A stretch of 37,209 bases of DNA from Pelargonium nanum (taxonomy: Eukaryota; Streptophyta; Magnoliopsida; Geraniales; Geraniaceae): positions 1 to 37,209 of the forward strand of contig JAYMTF010000402.1 in the NCBI GenBank assembly GCA_036897485.1, given 5' to 3'. The position numbers were made by a program, and so were the translations under genes. Shown one piece after another: positions 1 to 8,955 of this stretch (position 1 is its first letter; each line of letters begins with the position of its first letter). The notes under the pieces were generated by a model. It was given only the letters and a program-made list of their open reading frames with translations. It made no database searches and was not told the DNA's origin.

Positions 1-2
1 GC

Positions 3-1070
3 CCAAGCCGTTTCCGCAGCCAGTATGATTACTTGTCTTGCAAGAAAGGAAACCCGGTTCAGCGGGTGGTTTACTACTTCTCCGAAGCTCTTCGCGAGAA
101 GATTGATCGGGAGATGGGGAGAAGTATGCCAAAGGATTTGGGGAAACAACAATTGAGTATTATCGAGGAGGCGCTAATGGTCCCGAGCCCCGTTGTTCTT
201 GCGTGTCACGAAGAAATGCCCTTCTCTCAGATTTGCCAGTTCGCTGGAATCCAAGCCGTTGTGGAAAATGTAGCTGGTGCAAAGAAAGTTCACATTATCG
301 ATTTGGCAATCAGGAATGGCGTGCAATGGACGGTTCTTATGCAAGCTCTCTCAGCTCGATGTGAATGCCCCGTTGAGCTTCTGACGATAACTGCTGTGGG
401 AACAACTGCAAAACATATAATCGAGGACACGGGTAAGAGGTTATCGAGTTTTTCCCAATCCATGAGCTTCCGGTTTTGTTTCAAGATAGTTATGGTATCG
501 GAGATGGTTGAACTCAAAGAAGAGCTCTTCGAGCTAGATCACGCGGAGGAAGCAATCGTTGTTTATGCCCAACTCGTGCTGAGGACCATGATTGTGCAGC
601 CGAATCAGCTTGAATCGTTGATGAGGGTAGTCAAGAGCATTAACCCGCGTATTATGCTCCTACATGAAGTCGAAGCAAACCACAACTCGCCAGTTTTCGT
701 GAGCCGGTTCATTGAGGCTCTTTTCTTCTTCAGCGCGTATTTCGATTGCCTCGAAGCTTGTATGGGACGGGACGATCCCAATAGAATGATAACAGAATCC
801 TACTTTAGGCAAGGAATTAGGAACATGGTGGCGGTGGAGGGAGACGAAAGGAGCATTCGGAGCGTGAAGATTGATGTTTGGAGGGCGTTTTTTGCTCGTT
901 TCGGGATGGTGGAGACGGAGCTGAGCGCATCATCGTTGTACCAAGCGAATTTGGTGCTTAAGCGCTTTGCTTGTGGAAGTTGCTGCACACTGGACATGAA
1001 TGGTAAAAGCCTAATTATTGGGTGGAAGGGTACACCAATTCATTCTCTTTCTGTTTGGAACTTTTGTTGA
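3..1070 (+). CDS. GRAS-family transcriptional regulator, C-terminal part (5' end outside window)
   Basis: The open frame enters from the left edge (in frame from base 3) and ends at TAA 1068-1070, giving 355 residues of a GRAS protein. GRAS proteins act in the nucleus as transcriptional regulators. Visible motifs, numbered from base 3, are the VHIID core (residues 96-100, bases 288-302), a PFYRE-like stretch with FDCLEACMGRDDPNR, then the SAW region with WX7G (WRAFFARFG), GWKG and the terminal SLSVW. The region before VHIID (GNPVQRVVYYFSEAL) belongs to the first leucine-rich segment, whose start is missing. GRAS proteins are usually 450-700 aa, so perhaps 100-300 residues lie upstream. There is no frameshift or stop, and no intron, as is common in this family. 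The sequence resembles proteins often labelled SCL or RGL1-like; the subfamily, and whether a DELLA motif exists, cannot be judged from this fragment. The only initiation codon near the edge, ATG at 25-27, is out of frame. Confidence 0.92.
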   Translation, partial: PSRFRSQYDYLSCKKGNPVQRVVYYFSEALREKIDREMGRSMPKDLGKQQLSIIEEALMVPSPVVLACHEEMPFSQICQFAGIQAVVENVAGAKKVHIIDLAIRNGVQWTVLMQALSARCECPVELLTITAVGTTAKHIIEDTGKRLSSFSQSMSFRFCFKIVMVSEMVELKEELFELDHAEEAIVVYAQLVLRTMIVQPNQLESLMRVVKSINPRIMLLHEVEANHNSPVFVSRFIEALFFFSAYFDCLEACMGRDDPNRMITESYFRQGIRNMVAVEGDERSIRSVKIDVWRAFFARFGMVETELSASSLYQANLVLKRFACGSCCTLDMNGKSLIIGWKGTPIHSLSVWNFC

Positions 1071-1094
1071 CTAATGTTTGCACTCCTACATCTT

Positions 1095-1251
1095 CTTTTT
1101 TTATGTAAACCACCGGTTTAATCGCGTTCGGGGCTTAGTAACAGTTAAGGCTTCTCACCCCTCTCTATGGGTGTGTTTAGTTGGGATCGAACCCGAGAAT
1201 TCTTCCCACAATCTCAGCATGCGCTGCCAACTGAGCCACAACCCATTGGTA
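1095..1251 (-). mobile_element. tRNA-derived SINE, minus strand
   Basis: On the minus strand this segment carries an RNA polymerase III A box, TGGCTCAGTTGG (1227-1238), and a B box, GGTTCGATCCC (about 1182-1193), at tRNA-like spacing. The far end, in element orientation, is A-rich (T-run near 1095-1102 on the plus strand). The segment is flanked by imperfect direct repeats at 1081-1094 and 1252-1265 (12 of 14 bases equal), which look like an eroded target-site duplication. There is no partner strand for an acceptor stem, so it is not a functional tRNA gene. It lies 11 bp after the GRAS stop codon and so probably sits in that gene's 3' UTR. Confidence 0.72.
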
Positions 1252-1265
1252 CACTACTACGTCTT

Positions 1266-2375
1266 TAGATTTAGCAAAATTATATGTCATGGATGGTTTG
1301 TGATTATGGATTCTGGCATTCATGTTGTTAGATAAGACTCTGAAGCATATATATATTTTGTACTCTCAACAATAATTGTTATTTGGTAGCAATATGAAGA
1401 CACTGTTGTGTTGTTACTTCAATGCCTTTGCCAAATGAAAATGGTTTGCAACCTCCATTAGTGATTGTGACCATATATTTATAGTAACAATTTCGGGTTT
1501 ATAATGCCCCGAGTTATCAAAAATGCTAATTTAGTAGTGATCTCCATTTCAAAACATGTAACGCAAACAAATTAAATGCGGAAATTTTTTGTTCATGTTG
1601 TAAGTAGAGAACTATTCAATTTAATATGTTATTACTATATGTTTTATTTTAATTATTTTATATCTCATAGATTTGATTCATTACACGCTTTGAACAAAAA
1701 ACTTCATGTTTTGTATCGAAGGCTTCAAAGAAGCCTGTTTCATACTTTAAAATCCTGATCATGTTCCGCATTTCCGTGTTTGTTTTGCGTATCTAAGCGT
1801 TCCGTTATCCAGGTTAGTTAGATCATGCTCTAGATGCTCAAGTACGATTAATTTGCAAGTTTAGTTCTGAACTTGATCATTTCAATGAAAAATGATTCCA
1901 TACATATCGGGCTTGCGTGTTTAGTTGTTTGGTAGCAAATAGCTAGACAAAAGTTTATTCATATTACGATGAATACATTTGCATTTCTTCAGTCCTTTTA
2001 TAATTATATGTATAATTTGTATTGTTAGTTTCTTTGCAGAACTTTATTATCTTAATTTCTGTTTTATTATGCATTTCCTGACTGAAGTTCTTAGGTCATT
2101 CTTATTGACATTTTCTTTTGTATATTCATTCATTTTGGCTTCAAGTGTAGAGACAAATAAAAGAAAGCCATGATATGATCTCCATATCAGAAGTCACTTT
2201 CATTTACAGACAGTGATTGTGTTTTTGGGCTATTTCCTAACTCTTTTGTTCTCTTTCCCCATGTGAATATTGTCACAGCCAAGGGAGGGCCCTAATAGGC
2301 AAAGACCTACCCCTTTTTTGTAAAATCTTTAACCAATATGAGTTTTGTCCTGTTCCTCGTGTCTAAGCTCAGATT
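1266..2375. other. AT-rich spacer, no gene seen
   Basis: About 1.1 kb of AT-rich sequence with only short random open frames. No motif, tandem repeat or recognisable transposon end was seen. It probably includes the 3' flank of the GRAS gene. Confidence 0.6.
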
Positions 2376-2443
2376 GAACTAGACTTGGGCTTGGCTTGAA
2401 TTGTTAGACGCCCAACAATTCAAGCCAAGCCCAAATCTAGTTC
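2376..2443. repeat. Near-perfect 30-bp inverted repeat (hairpin)
   Basis: The arms 2376-2405 and 2414-2443 are reverse complements with a single mismatch in 30, separated by an 8-nt loop. A transcript from either strand would fold into a long stem. No flanking target-site duplication or wider transposon structure was recognised, so it may be a foldback element or the core of a decayed MITE. Confidence 0.88.
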
Positions 2444-3050
2444 ACATTATACTACCCAGCTTCTTCTCATATTTCCAACAATTTGTTATACATCATGTTT
2501 AATTTGTACTGATTATATGAAGTAATTTAATTTAAGTTAAATTACACATGACTATCCTCAACTTGTTACCTTTTGCACTGGTACACTCTAAATTAAATTT
2601 TGTTACTTTGGACTACCCTAAACTTTTTTCACCCATTCTGTCACAAGCACCGTCGGTTATTTTAAATGACGAAATTGCCCATCAAATTCAATTTTTCTTT
2701 ATAATAATAATAATTATAGTAATGTGCCTGATTTGACTCGGTCAGCTCAAACACACTAGTGAGTCGTTTTTTCTTCTCCACGTAAGCTCAGGTGTCTAGC
2801 CTAGTGTAATGTTCAAGTCTAAGTCCAATGTCGAATTTCTGAATTCTTCTAAGTATCAATTTTGTATCAAGTCTCAAGTCTCCTTCCAAGCAAAGGTATT
2901 CCAAGTCGTGTAAACCTGTAGCCTGCGTGAAGACAACACACCAAAGAAACGAAGCACCTAGGGTGGGGTTACTAGGACTCCGCCTCAGGCGTGATAGTAA
3001 GTCCTTGTATGGTAACACGAAGGCTCTTGAGAGCTTTTCTAGAGAGAGAA
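2444..3050. other. Spacer, no gene seen; repeat-like text
   Basis: No coding signal. The stretch around 2540-2690 reads like dispersed plant repeat sequence, but no end or family could be fixed. From about 2790 onward the sequence may already belong to the minus-strand LTR fragment described next. Confidence 0.4.
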
Positions 3051-3215
3051 AGCTAGAGAGATAAGTAAATGTGAGAAATGAACTTGGGATCCCCTTTCTT
3101 ACCAATGGGTTGTGTATTTATAGGCTCTTACCACCTATTGTCATATGTCGTCATTTGATTGGTTGATGAATGTATGAGGCCCATCAAGAACAACTTAGTC
3201 TTTCAAGCCCATTTG
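3051..3215 (-). mobile_element. LTR-like U3/R fragment, minus strand
   Basis: The reverse strand shows a promoter-like core AGGTGGTAAGAGCCTATAAA (TATAAATA at 3122-3115), followed by a CT-rich leader with CTTTCTCTCTCTAGA. The same layout recurs on the plus strand at 4325-4500, with matching blocks GGTGGTAAGAGCCTATAAAT, GGGATC, CTTCTCTCTCTA and GTGCTTACCATAC or close variants. The two are therefore divergent copies of one family in opposite orientation. The TATA box followed by a leader resembles the transcription start region of a plant LTR retrotransposon. No gag, pol or primer-binding site was found nearby. Confidence 0.55.
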
Positions 3216-3696
3216 GCCCTGATGCTACCCAAAAAATTATAAGTCTCAGAACGACTGGCAAAGCGACACGTGGCAGTCAAATGTCGCCCAGGTCGCCCGA
3301 CCCGGGCCCGAGAAGCCGCATCAAGACCAGGCCCAAGTCAAGTCACTGCACTGCTTAGCTTGAACAAATCAACCAAGGCATGACTCAACCCATGTGGCGA
3401 CTTGGAGAGCTCATTTTGAGTAAGAGCCTACACCTTACACAAAATAGGCCAGACGACACAAAATAAGCCAGGCGACACAAAAATTGACTAGACCCTTCAA
3501 GGACTCCATAAACATGGCAAGACCCCAAGGAGGCCACAACCTACTCAAGAGAGCCCAAAAGTCTCAAGGAAGCCTCACAAAGCCTTGGGCAAACCAAGTC
3601 TAAGCAAATGGGCAAAAAGCACTTTGAATGGATCTTCATGGGATGCACAGACCCCAATGTCGTGACATCATGCTCCCATGTCGCAGCATGATCAGG

Positions 3697-3945
3697 ACCC
3701 TACAAAAGCCAGTCAACGCATGAACAAGTTAGTCAACGGAAGCGCACACCTCCGTTGCCGCGGCGTTGCACCCTACGAAAGCTAGTCAACGCATGGACAT
3801 GTTAGTTAACGGAAGCATACACCTCCGTTGTTGCAACATTTCGCTCTCATGCCGCGACATTGCACCCTACAAAAGCCAGTCAACGCATGGACGAGTTACT
3901 CAACGGAAGCGTACACCTCCGTTGCCGCGACATTCCGCTCTCATG
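3697..3945 (+). repeat. Tandem array, three units of 73-94 bp
   Basis: Three successive units start with ACCCTAC at 3697, 3770 and 3864. Each carries AGTCAACGCATGGAC, then GTTAGTCAACGGAAGC, then ACACCTCCGTTGCCGCGACA or close variants. Units two and three have an extra CGCTCTCATGCCGCGACAT-type block of about 20 bp, which explains the uneven period. The array lies between the two opposed LTR-like fragments and probably belongs to a U3 region. Confidence 0.8.
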
Positions 3946-4324
3946 CTGTAGAATTGGTCCATCACAGCCTCAATCAACATATTTTCATGCCCTGGCACTC
4001 AACGGTCGACACCCATTTACCCCAGGCAGCACCCTACGACTTCATGTACTCTACCAAGGCTGATACAAAGCTTCTGCCTCTCCGGATCACCTTCGAGGCA
4101 CTCCAATAAGCCCTCACAACCTCAACACTCCCAAACACCCATGACTATGCGTTGCGAGGCACTAACTCACAAATGGGTTTAGGCGAGTCATCACATCACA
4201 CAAGCCTCCAGGCAGAGCATAAGCCTCTAGGCGGAGCCCAAGCCTCATTCGAAGCATGACCTCCCTGGCACGCATGAGCAATGCGTTTAGAGGAAAAGAG
4301 AGGCCTAACATCACAAATGAGCAC

Positions 4325-4510
4325 AATGGGCCAAATGGGCTTCATATCTTCATCAACCATTCATATGTCGACATGTGGCACTAGGTGGTAAGAGCCTATA
4401 AATACCCCCCCCCCCTTTGTAAGAGAATGGGATCTTGATCTCAATCTCAATATTCGCATTCACTTCTCTCTCTATAAGAGCTCTGTAGAACATTCGTGCT
4501 TACCATACTG
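4325..4510 (+). mobile_element. LTR-like U3/R fragment, plus strand
   Basis: This is the plus-strand counterpart of 3051-3215. It has GGGCCAAATGGGCTT, CATCAACCAT, GGTGGTAAGAGCCTATAAAT (TATA box 4397-4404), an 11-base C run at 4405-4415, then a CT-rich leader. The similarity to the other fragment extends over about 170 bp with many differences, so these are not fresh LTRs of a single insertion. Transcription from the two TATA boxes would diverge. Confidence 0.55.
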
Positions 4511-4589
4511 ATAGTTCGTTTTTGTATCGAACTATTGAAACCTTTTATGTCTACATTCATCATCAAATTCCTCTCATTTTAATCACTTT

Positions 4590-4650
4590 TAATGATGATG
4601 ATGATGATGATGAATTATGATGAATTATGATGAATAATGATGATGATGTT
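4590..4650 (+). repeat. GAT/ATGAT microsatellite
   Basis: An imperfect ATG/GAT trinucleotide run with GAATTAT interruptions. It is a simple sequence repeat with no coding frame of interest. Confidence 0.85.
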
Positions 4651-5640
4651 TTACTGCTTTAGTTGGGAATCTGTGGTTATTTCTAGTTTTTGTAGTTTGT
4701 TTGTGCCTTCTAGGCTAGAATAAGACAATGAAGACAATGTCGAGTTCTAGTTTGGGGGACATTTGGTTGTTAGTTATTTTATTGTTTTATAGTTTTAATT
4801 GTTAGTTTTTCCTAGAAATGACCAAATTTTTAAAAAGTTTGAAAAATCTTGTGTTGCCACGTTGGAATGATTGTTTGCTTGATTGTTGAAGCTGTGAGCC
4901 CGGATTGTGATTTGATTGAGACTCTCAACCATTGATGTGTTTTCAATTATGGGAAATGCGAGAGGTGTGTGTGCGTGTGTTATTTTGTTGAAAAATGCAT
5001 GCTCCCTTAAGGTTTTAGAAAAAAAAATGCTCTTGTGTTTTGGGATTGGTGAGAGAGTGTTAATATGTTTGGAGTGAATTTTATGGAAATGAAAATATTT
5101 TGGATGCTTGATTTGAATTCTCATGAATATGTGTCTGTGAGTCTTTATTTGGTTTAATATCAATTGCATGCATGTTTTGAGGCGAAATCAAGAGAAATGA
5201 ACAAATGAGAACATGATTTGAGCCTTGTTTGAATTGTTTGAGCCTATAATTGTCCACCATTTGCATGGTATCCTTAGTTTCCTTTATTGAGCCTATAGCC
5301 TTTTTCTTGTGTAACCTCATGCTCTAAGCCTATCTCGTTTCTTTCAATGACCCTTGAAGTATGATTTGAACCGTATTTGCACTCGTGAGCTTAGAATGGA
5401 GCTTTTGTGAGAGTGATAAAGTGAGAAAAGAAAGAAAATGGGTTATGGGAAAAACAAAAATGTAAGGCCCTCGGTTCCTAAAAAATGAAAGAGAGAAAGA
5501 AGGTTGAGTAAAAAAATGAAAAACAAAGACAGAAGGTTCTGGAGAGTGAAGAGAGGCTGGAGTGAAAAGTGAGAGAGTTTAGGGTTAGAAAGGTATTATT
5601 TATATTAGGGTGCTGGGTAGGGTTTGATTTGATATTGAGC
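4651..5640. other. Gene-free spacer, possible retrotransposon-derived sequence
   Basis: The stretch contains TAGTTTGGGGGACA (about 4748-4761) and later purine-rich GAGAAAGAAAG tracts (5420-5580). These remind me of the noncoding 3' part of Ty3/gypsy elements of the Tat/Athila type. No protein domain supports this. Small reverse-strand open frames here lack any recognisable motif and are dismissed. Confidence 0.3.
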
Positions 5641-5647
5641 TTAGCAG

Positions 5648-5697
5648 ACGGGCGGGTTATGTGGCGGTTTGGGCCTTCAAGACCGCCAGCCGCCCGT
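5648..5697. repeat. GC-rich nested inverted repeat
   Basis: ACGGGCGG (5648-5655) pairs with CCGCCCGT (5690-5697), and inside it GGCGGT (5663-5668) pairs with ACCGCC (5682-5687). The following 100 bp are unusually G-rich for this spacer (repeated GCGGG). The end around 5810-5825 (TGCACACCCCTA) resembles the terminus of non-autonomous hAT elements, but no matching left end was found. Confidence 0.55.
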
Positions 5698-5832
5698 TAG
5701 CTTAACGGGATCAGTTTTTGGGCCCGTTTACTGAAGCAGATTAGCGGGGGCGGGCTCTTAGTGGTCGGGTTGCGGGTGCGGGTGCTGTTTCGGCGGGTTT
5801 GCAGGTTTTTCTGCACACCCCTACACGCGGGT

Positions 5833-5957
5833 GACCAACAATAGCTCGCGGGGGCAAGGAGAGGAATGGTCATGGGGATGACCCAACAATAGCTCACGGG
5901 GGCGAGGAGAAGAATGGTCATGGGGATGACCAACAATAGCTCGCGGGGGGCGAGGAT
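5833..5957 (+). repeat. 47-48 bp minisatellite, about 2.6 copies
   Basis: Units begin with GACCAACAATAGCTCGCGGG at 5833, 5880 and 5928. They contain GGCGAGGAGA and AATGGTCATGGGGATGA, and differ at a few positions only. The reverse strand stays open across the units, giving repeated proline- and histidine-rich peptides, but nothing else suggests a gene. Confidence 0.85.
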
Positions 5958-8650
5958 GCGTAGTGCTGACATGGGGAGCGCGAACGCAGGGAGCGAAGAG
6001 CATCCTCCAATACTTAGAAATTTTTAGAGAATTCCTCTTGGTTGGTCCTTCTTGTCAATGCTTCAACACTTAGAACCTTTAAAAAAGTTTTGAAAATTTT
6101 GACTTTCTAACACTTCAAATTCAATACACTACATATAAGGTATCTGCCAAATACATCAGACTTGTTTACATATGAGCCTGTCCATTTGAGGACCATCTAG
6201 AATGCATCCTGCCAGCTAGTTTATACTGAGAACGTTTCAGGCGACAGTAACAGAAAAAAGCAAGGGCGGCGGCGACGACAACAACGGTAAAAAAAGACGC
6301 CTTGTTTGATTAGGTAGTAAAAGAACGATGTCTCTGTTAAAATATTTCAAGAAAAATCTCAAATTGTGCCCTCTCTACCTTACTGCTCTGTTTTGATCTG
6401 TTCACATTTTCAGCTCTCCAATTCCAATATGCAATCGCCATCTCTCCCTTTCGACTCGCTCAACATGACTAATAAGTCATATCCTTCCCCTTATTATTTT
6501 CGTTGTTTTGATTTCTAAAATTTGCAGTTTAAAACTATGAATTCTTGTGTCTATGTTTAATCTTAGAGTCTCATCATTATTATTCTATGTATCAATAGTT
6601 GGAATGACAACGGGTGAGACCTTAAATTTTGCAGGGAAAAAAGATGGAAAGATGATGAAGAAAAAGGACGAAAGTAAGACCAAATCGTAGAATTTCAAAT
6701 AGTTAAGGATTTGAGTGTCATGTGTCATTTGACGTGTGACGTGGTGGCTTGCGTGGCGAACACATGTGACATGGCGGTAAGTAACCTGATATAGTAGATT
6801 AATAAGGCTAAATTCAAAAAAATGAAAATTTTAAGGGCCATAACCATACACGAAACTAGAAATGGGCTTAAACAATAAAATCTGTCAGTCTAGGAGAGAC
6901 ATAACTAATTAACCCTTAAAAAAACTCCACTTTAGCACGATTTAACGGTGATTTTCACGGAATCTAACGGCAGAAACTTACGGAGTTCACGTTAATTATG
7001 AGAGTATAGGAACTAATTAGCTGATCCATTTTGAAGTAGAGAGACCAAATTGTTCCATTCACGATAGTACAGTATCCTTCAGTTTTTTACCATATGATTA
7101 CCTTGGTGAGGTAATCTTTTGCTCACTCTTAAATCAAGTGACTTAATCTGAGTGACAAAAGTTTAGCATTAAACAAGTTCTCACTTAGATTTGTAAACGA
7201 TAAATTAATATGTTCATTGTTTGTAAGATACGATACTCCAACTTTCAATGGGGCTATTGATATTCATATGCCCAAATTTGATGCCCTATGAAGAAATATA
7301 AGTTATTATTATATGTCAATTTGTTAGTGATAAATGATGTGAGTCCAAAATAGCAACAGTAAAGCCGCCGGGTGTTAATTGAGAAAAGCCAATGGCATTT
7401 ATAATAATGAAGCCACAAAGATTAAAAATGTATAAAGATTTGTCAAGTTGCTAATATTGCAGGTTACGTCTACAACACTACGTTGCCACCTCCATAGTCC
7501 ACGCATGAAGTAGCAAGTTAAAGAATAATATACTAACGTTGATCCCTAGAGTTAGGTGGATTACCAATTTCCTGATAGCAGCCCCAGCGTCAAAGCTGGT
7601 TGCTGGATGCAAAATCACATCAATGCCATTATGTCAAACTAGAGTTGATTCACGATTATCACCACAAGAGTTTAGTTTTCTCTAGAATAAAAAAAAATGT
7701 GATACTGAAGGGAAATATTATTAATCACTCAAATTAATAGATAACATGTTTGAAATCAGGTAGGACTCTAAGCTCTAATTATCGACCTATAAAACACGAA
7801 ACAGAAACTGACGATCGTGCGATACAATGAACAATCTAATTTGTCGATCTCCTAGCAAACACAAAATCTAAACTAGTAAATTAAGAAGCTAAAGAAAAGA
7901 TGTCTCCATATTTCAAACCCAAGGTACTGGTAAATTAACATTATTGTTGAGAGAGAAAGTAGAATCCGAGCTATATTTTCTTTGGTTTAGGCAGACACAA
8001 ATAGGAACTCAATCTGAAAAATATTACTTCTTCTTTTTAAAAAAATTATTAGCTAATAGTATGATACATAATTCTTCACAATATAATAACATTTTATATG
8101 ATAATTTGAGACAAAATATGAGTCTCATCAATACAAAAATTGATTTTGATAAAGTCTATTGCTCATGTGGCAAATTTAAAAATTAGAATATGACATCTGA
8201 GTGTAATTAATGCAAATGCACTAAGAGGTATGAGCCCCTTAAAAAAGGTCATTGGACTGTAATAATCTATTTTTTTAGTTTATTAACCTATATAATGATA
8301 TAGAGGTTGGGGATTCTAAACAAAAATATTTTTGTTTTAGGCTAAGTCATCAATGAGGGGATGATACCTCATTAAAAATATTGAATCCGAGCGGATCGCT
8401 CAAATCACTTTGGACATCACACCAACTTTGAAGAAGTTTTAAAAGTTAGATTTCAGCATTTTTGTATCGAGTCGCACGCAAAAACTTGAGCTTCTAAAAT
8501 GTTCTAACTTTCACTTTTATATACAATTTGTTCATATTTTATCATCTGCGACGTTTATTTCAATCAATTTCATCAGATATAGAAAACAAATAAAATAAGA
8601 AAGAGAGAATTTATTATATCTAGCTATATATTACTGTCATCTCTTATTCA
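5958..8650. other. Long gene-free spacer
   Basis: About 2.7 kb with no gene that can be supported. Only short open frames occur; the longest forward one (7944-8186) has no start context, domain or conserved motif. A purine/GGC-rich patch lies near 6260-6290. The region 6880-7080 reads like dispersed repeat sequence without clear ends. Confidence 0.5.
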
Positions 8651-8671
8651 ATTCATTCAGCAAGTTCATTT

Positions 8672-8740
8672 GGTCAAATTAAAGCAAACTCTCGAATATC
8701 TTTCATGATACAACATTCATGCATCAATGTGCATAGTCAA
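8672..8740 (-). promoter_or_regulatory. Two W-box motifs upstream of the glucanase
   Basis: The reverse strand carries TTGACC (8677-8672) and TTGACT (8740-8735), both fitting the WRKY-binding W box TTGAC[C/T]. They lie about 215-285 bp before the glucanase start codon. W boxes are common in promoters of defence genes, which fits the product, but hexamers like this also occur by chance. Confidence 0.4.
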
Positions 8741-8879
8741 GATTGAAGATGGTGACATGTTCCTAAATTAAATTAAAAAAATGACATATATATCCAAGTG
8801 AGCAAAGAAGATAAGATGAGTTGAAATGTTAAAATCTTTATTTAAATTGTCACTTGGAAATGGAAGCAATCTTGTTTTG

Positions 8880-8887
8880 TATATAAA
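8880..8887 (+). promoter_or_regulatory. TATA box of the glucanase gene
   Basis: TATATAAA followed by GAGCTC lies 69-76 bp before the start codon. That puts the expected transcription start near 8910-8920 and gives a short 5' leader. No ATG occurs in that presumed leader. Confidence 0.7.
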
Positions 8888-8955
8888 GAGCTCAAAGGTA
8901 TGGTATTAATGAGACATTAGTACAGGCTCATAAGCAAAACCTTCATCCAACTCTT

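Noticed and set aside
1182..1251. A tRNA gene on the minus strand
   Set aside because: A and B boxes are present, but the 5' end GGGTTGT has no complementary 3' acceptor strand after the B box, and an A-rich tail with flanking repeats points to a SINE instead.
3697..3945. CRISPR-like array
   Set aside because: Units are adjacent with no unique spacers, and the host is a plant nuclear genome; these are ordinary tandem repeats.
4795..5169. 124-codon reverse open frame
   Set aside because: Composition is low-complexity (His, Ile, Asn, Lys), there is no domain, and it overlaps another reverse frame in AT-rich spacer. It looks like chance.
5697..6003. Overlapping reverse open frames with repeated Pro/Ser/His peptides
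   Set aside because: The frames stay open only because the 47-48 bp minisatellite lacks stops; there is no start context or family similarity.
7944..8186. 80-codon forward open frame ending CSCGKFKN
   Set aside because: The terminal cysteines briefly suggested a retrotransposon zinc knuckle, but spacing does not fit CCHC and nothing upstream resembles gag.
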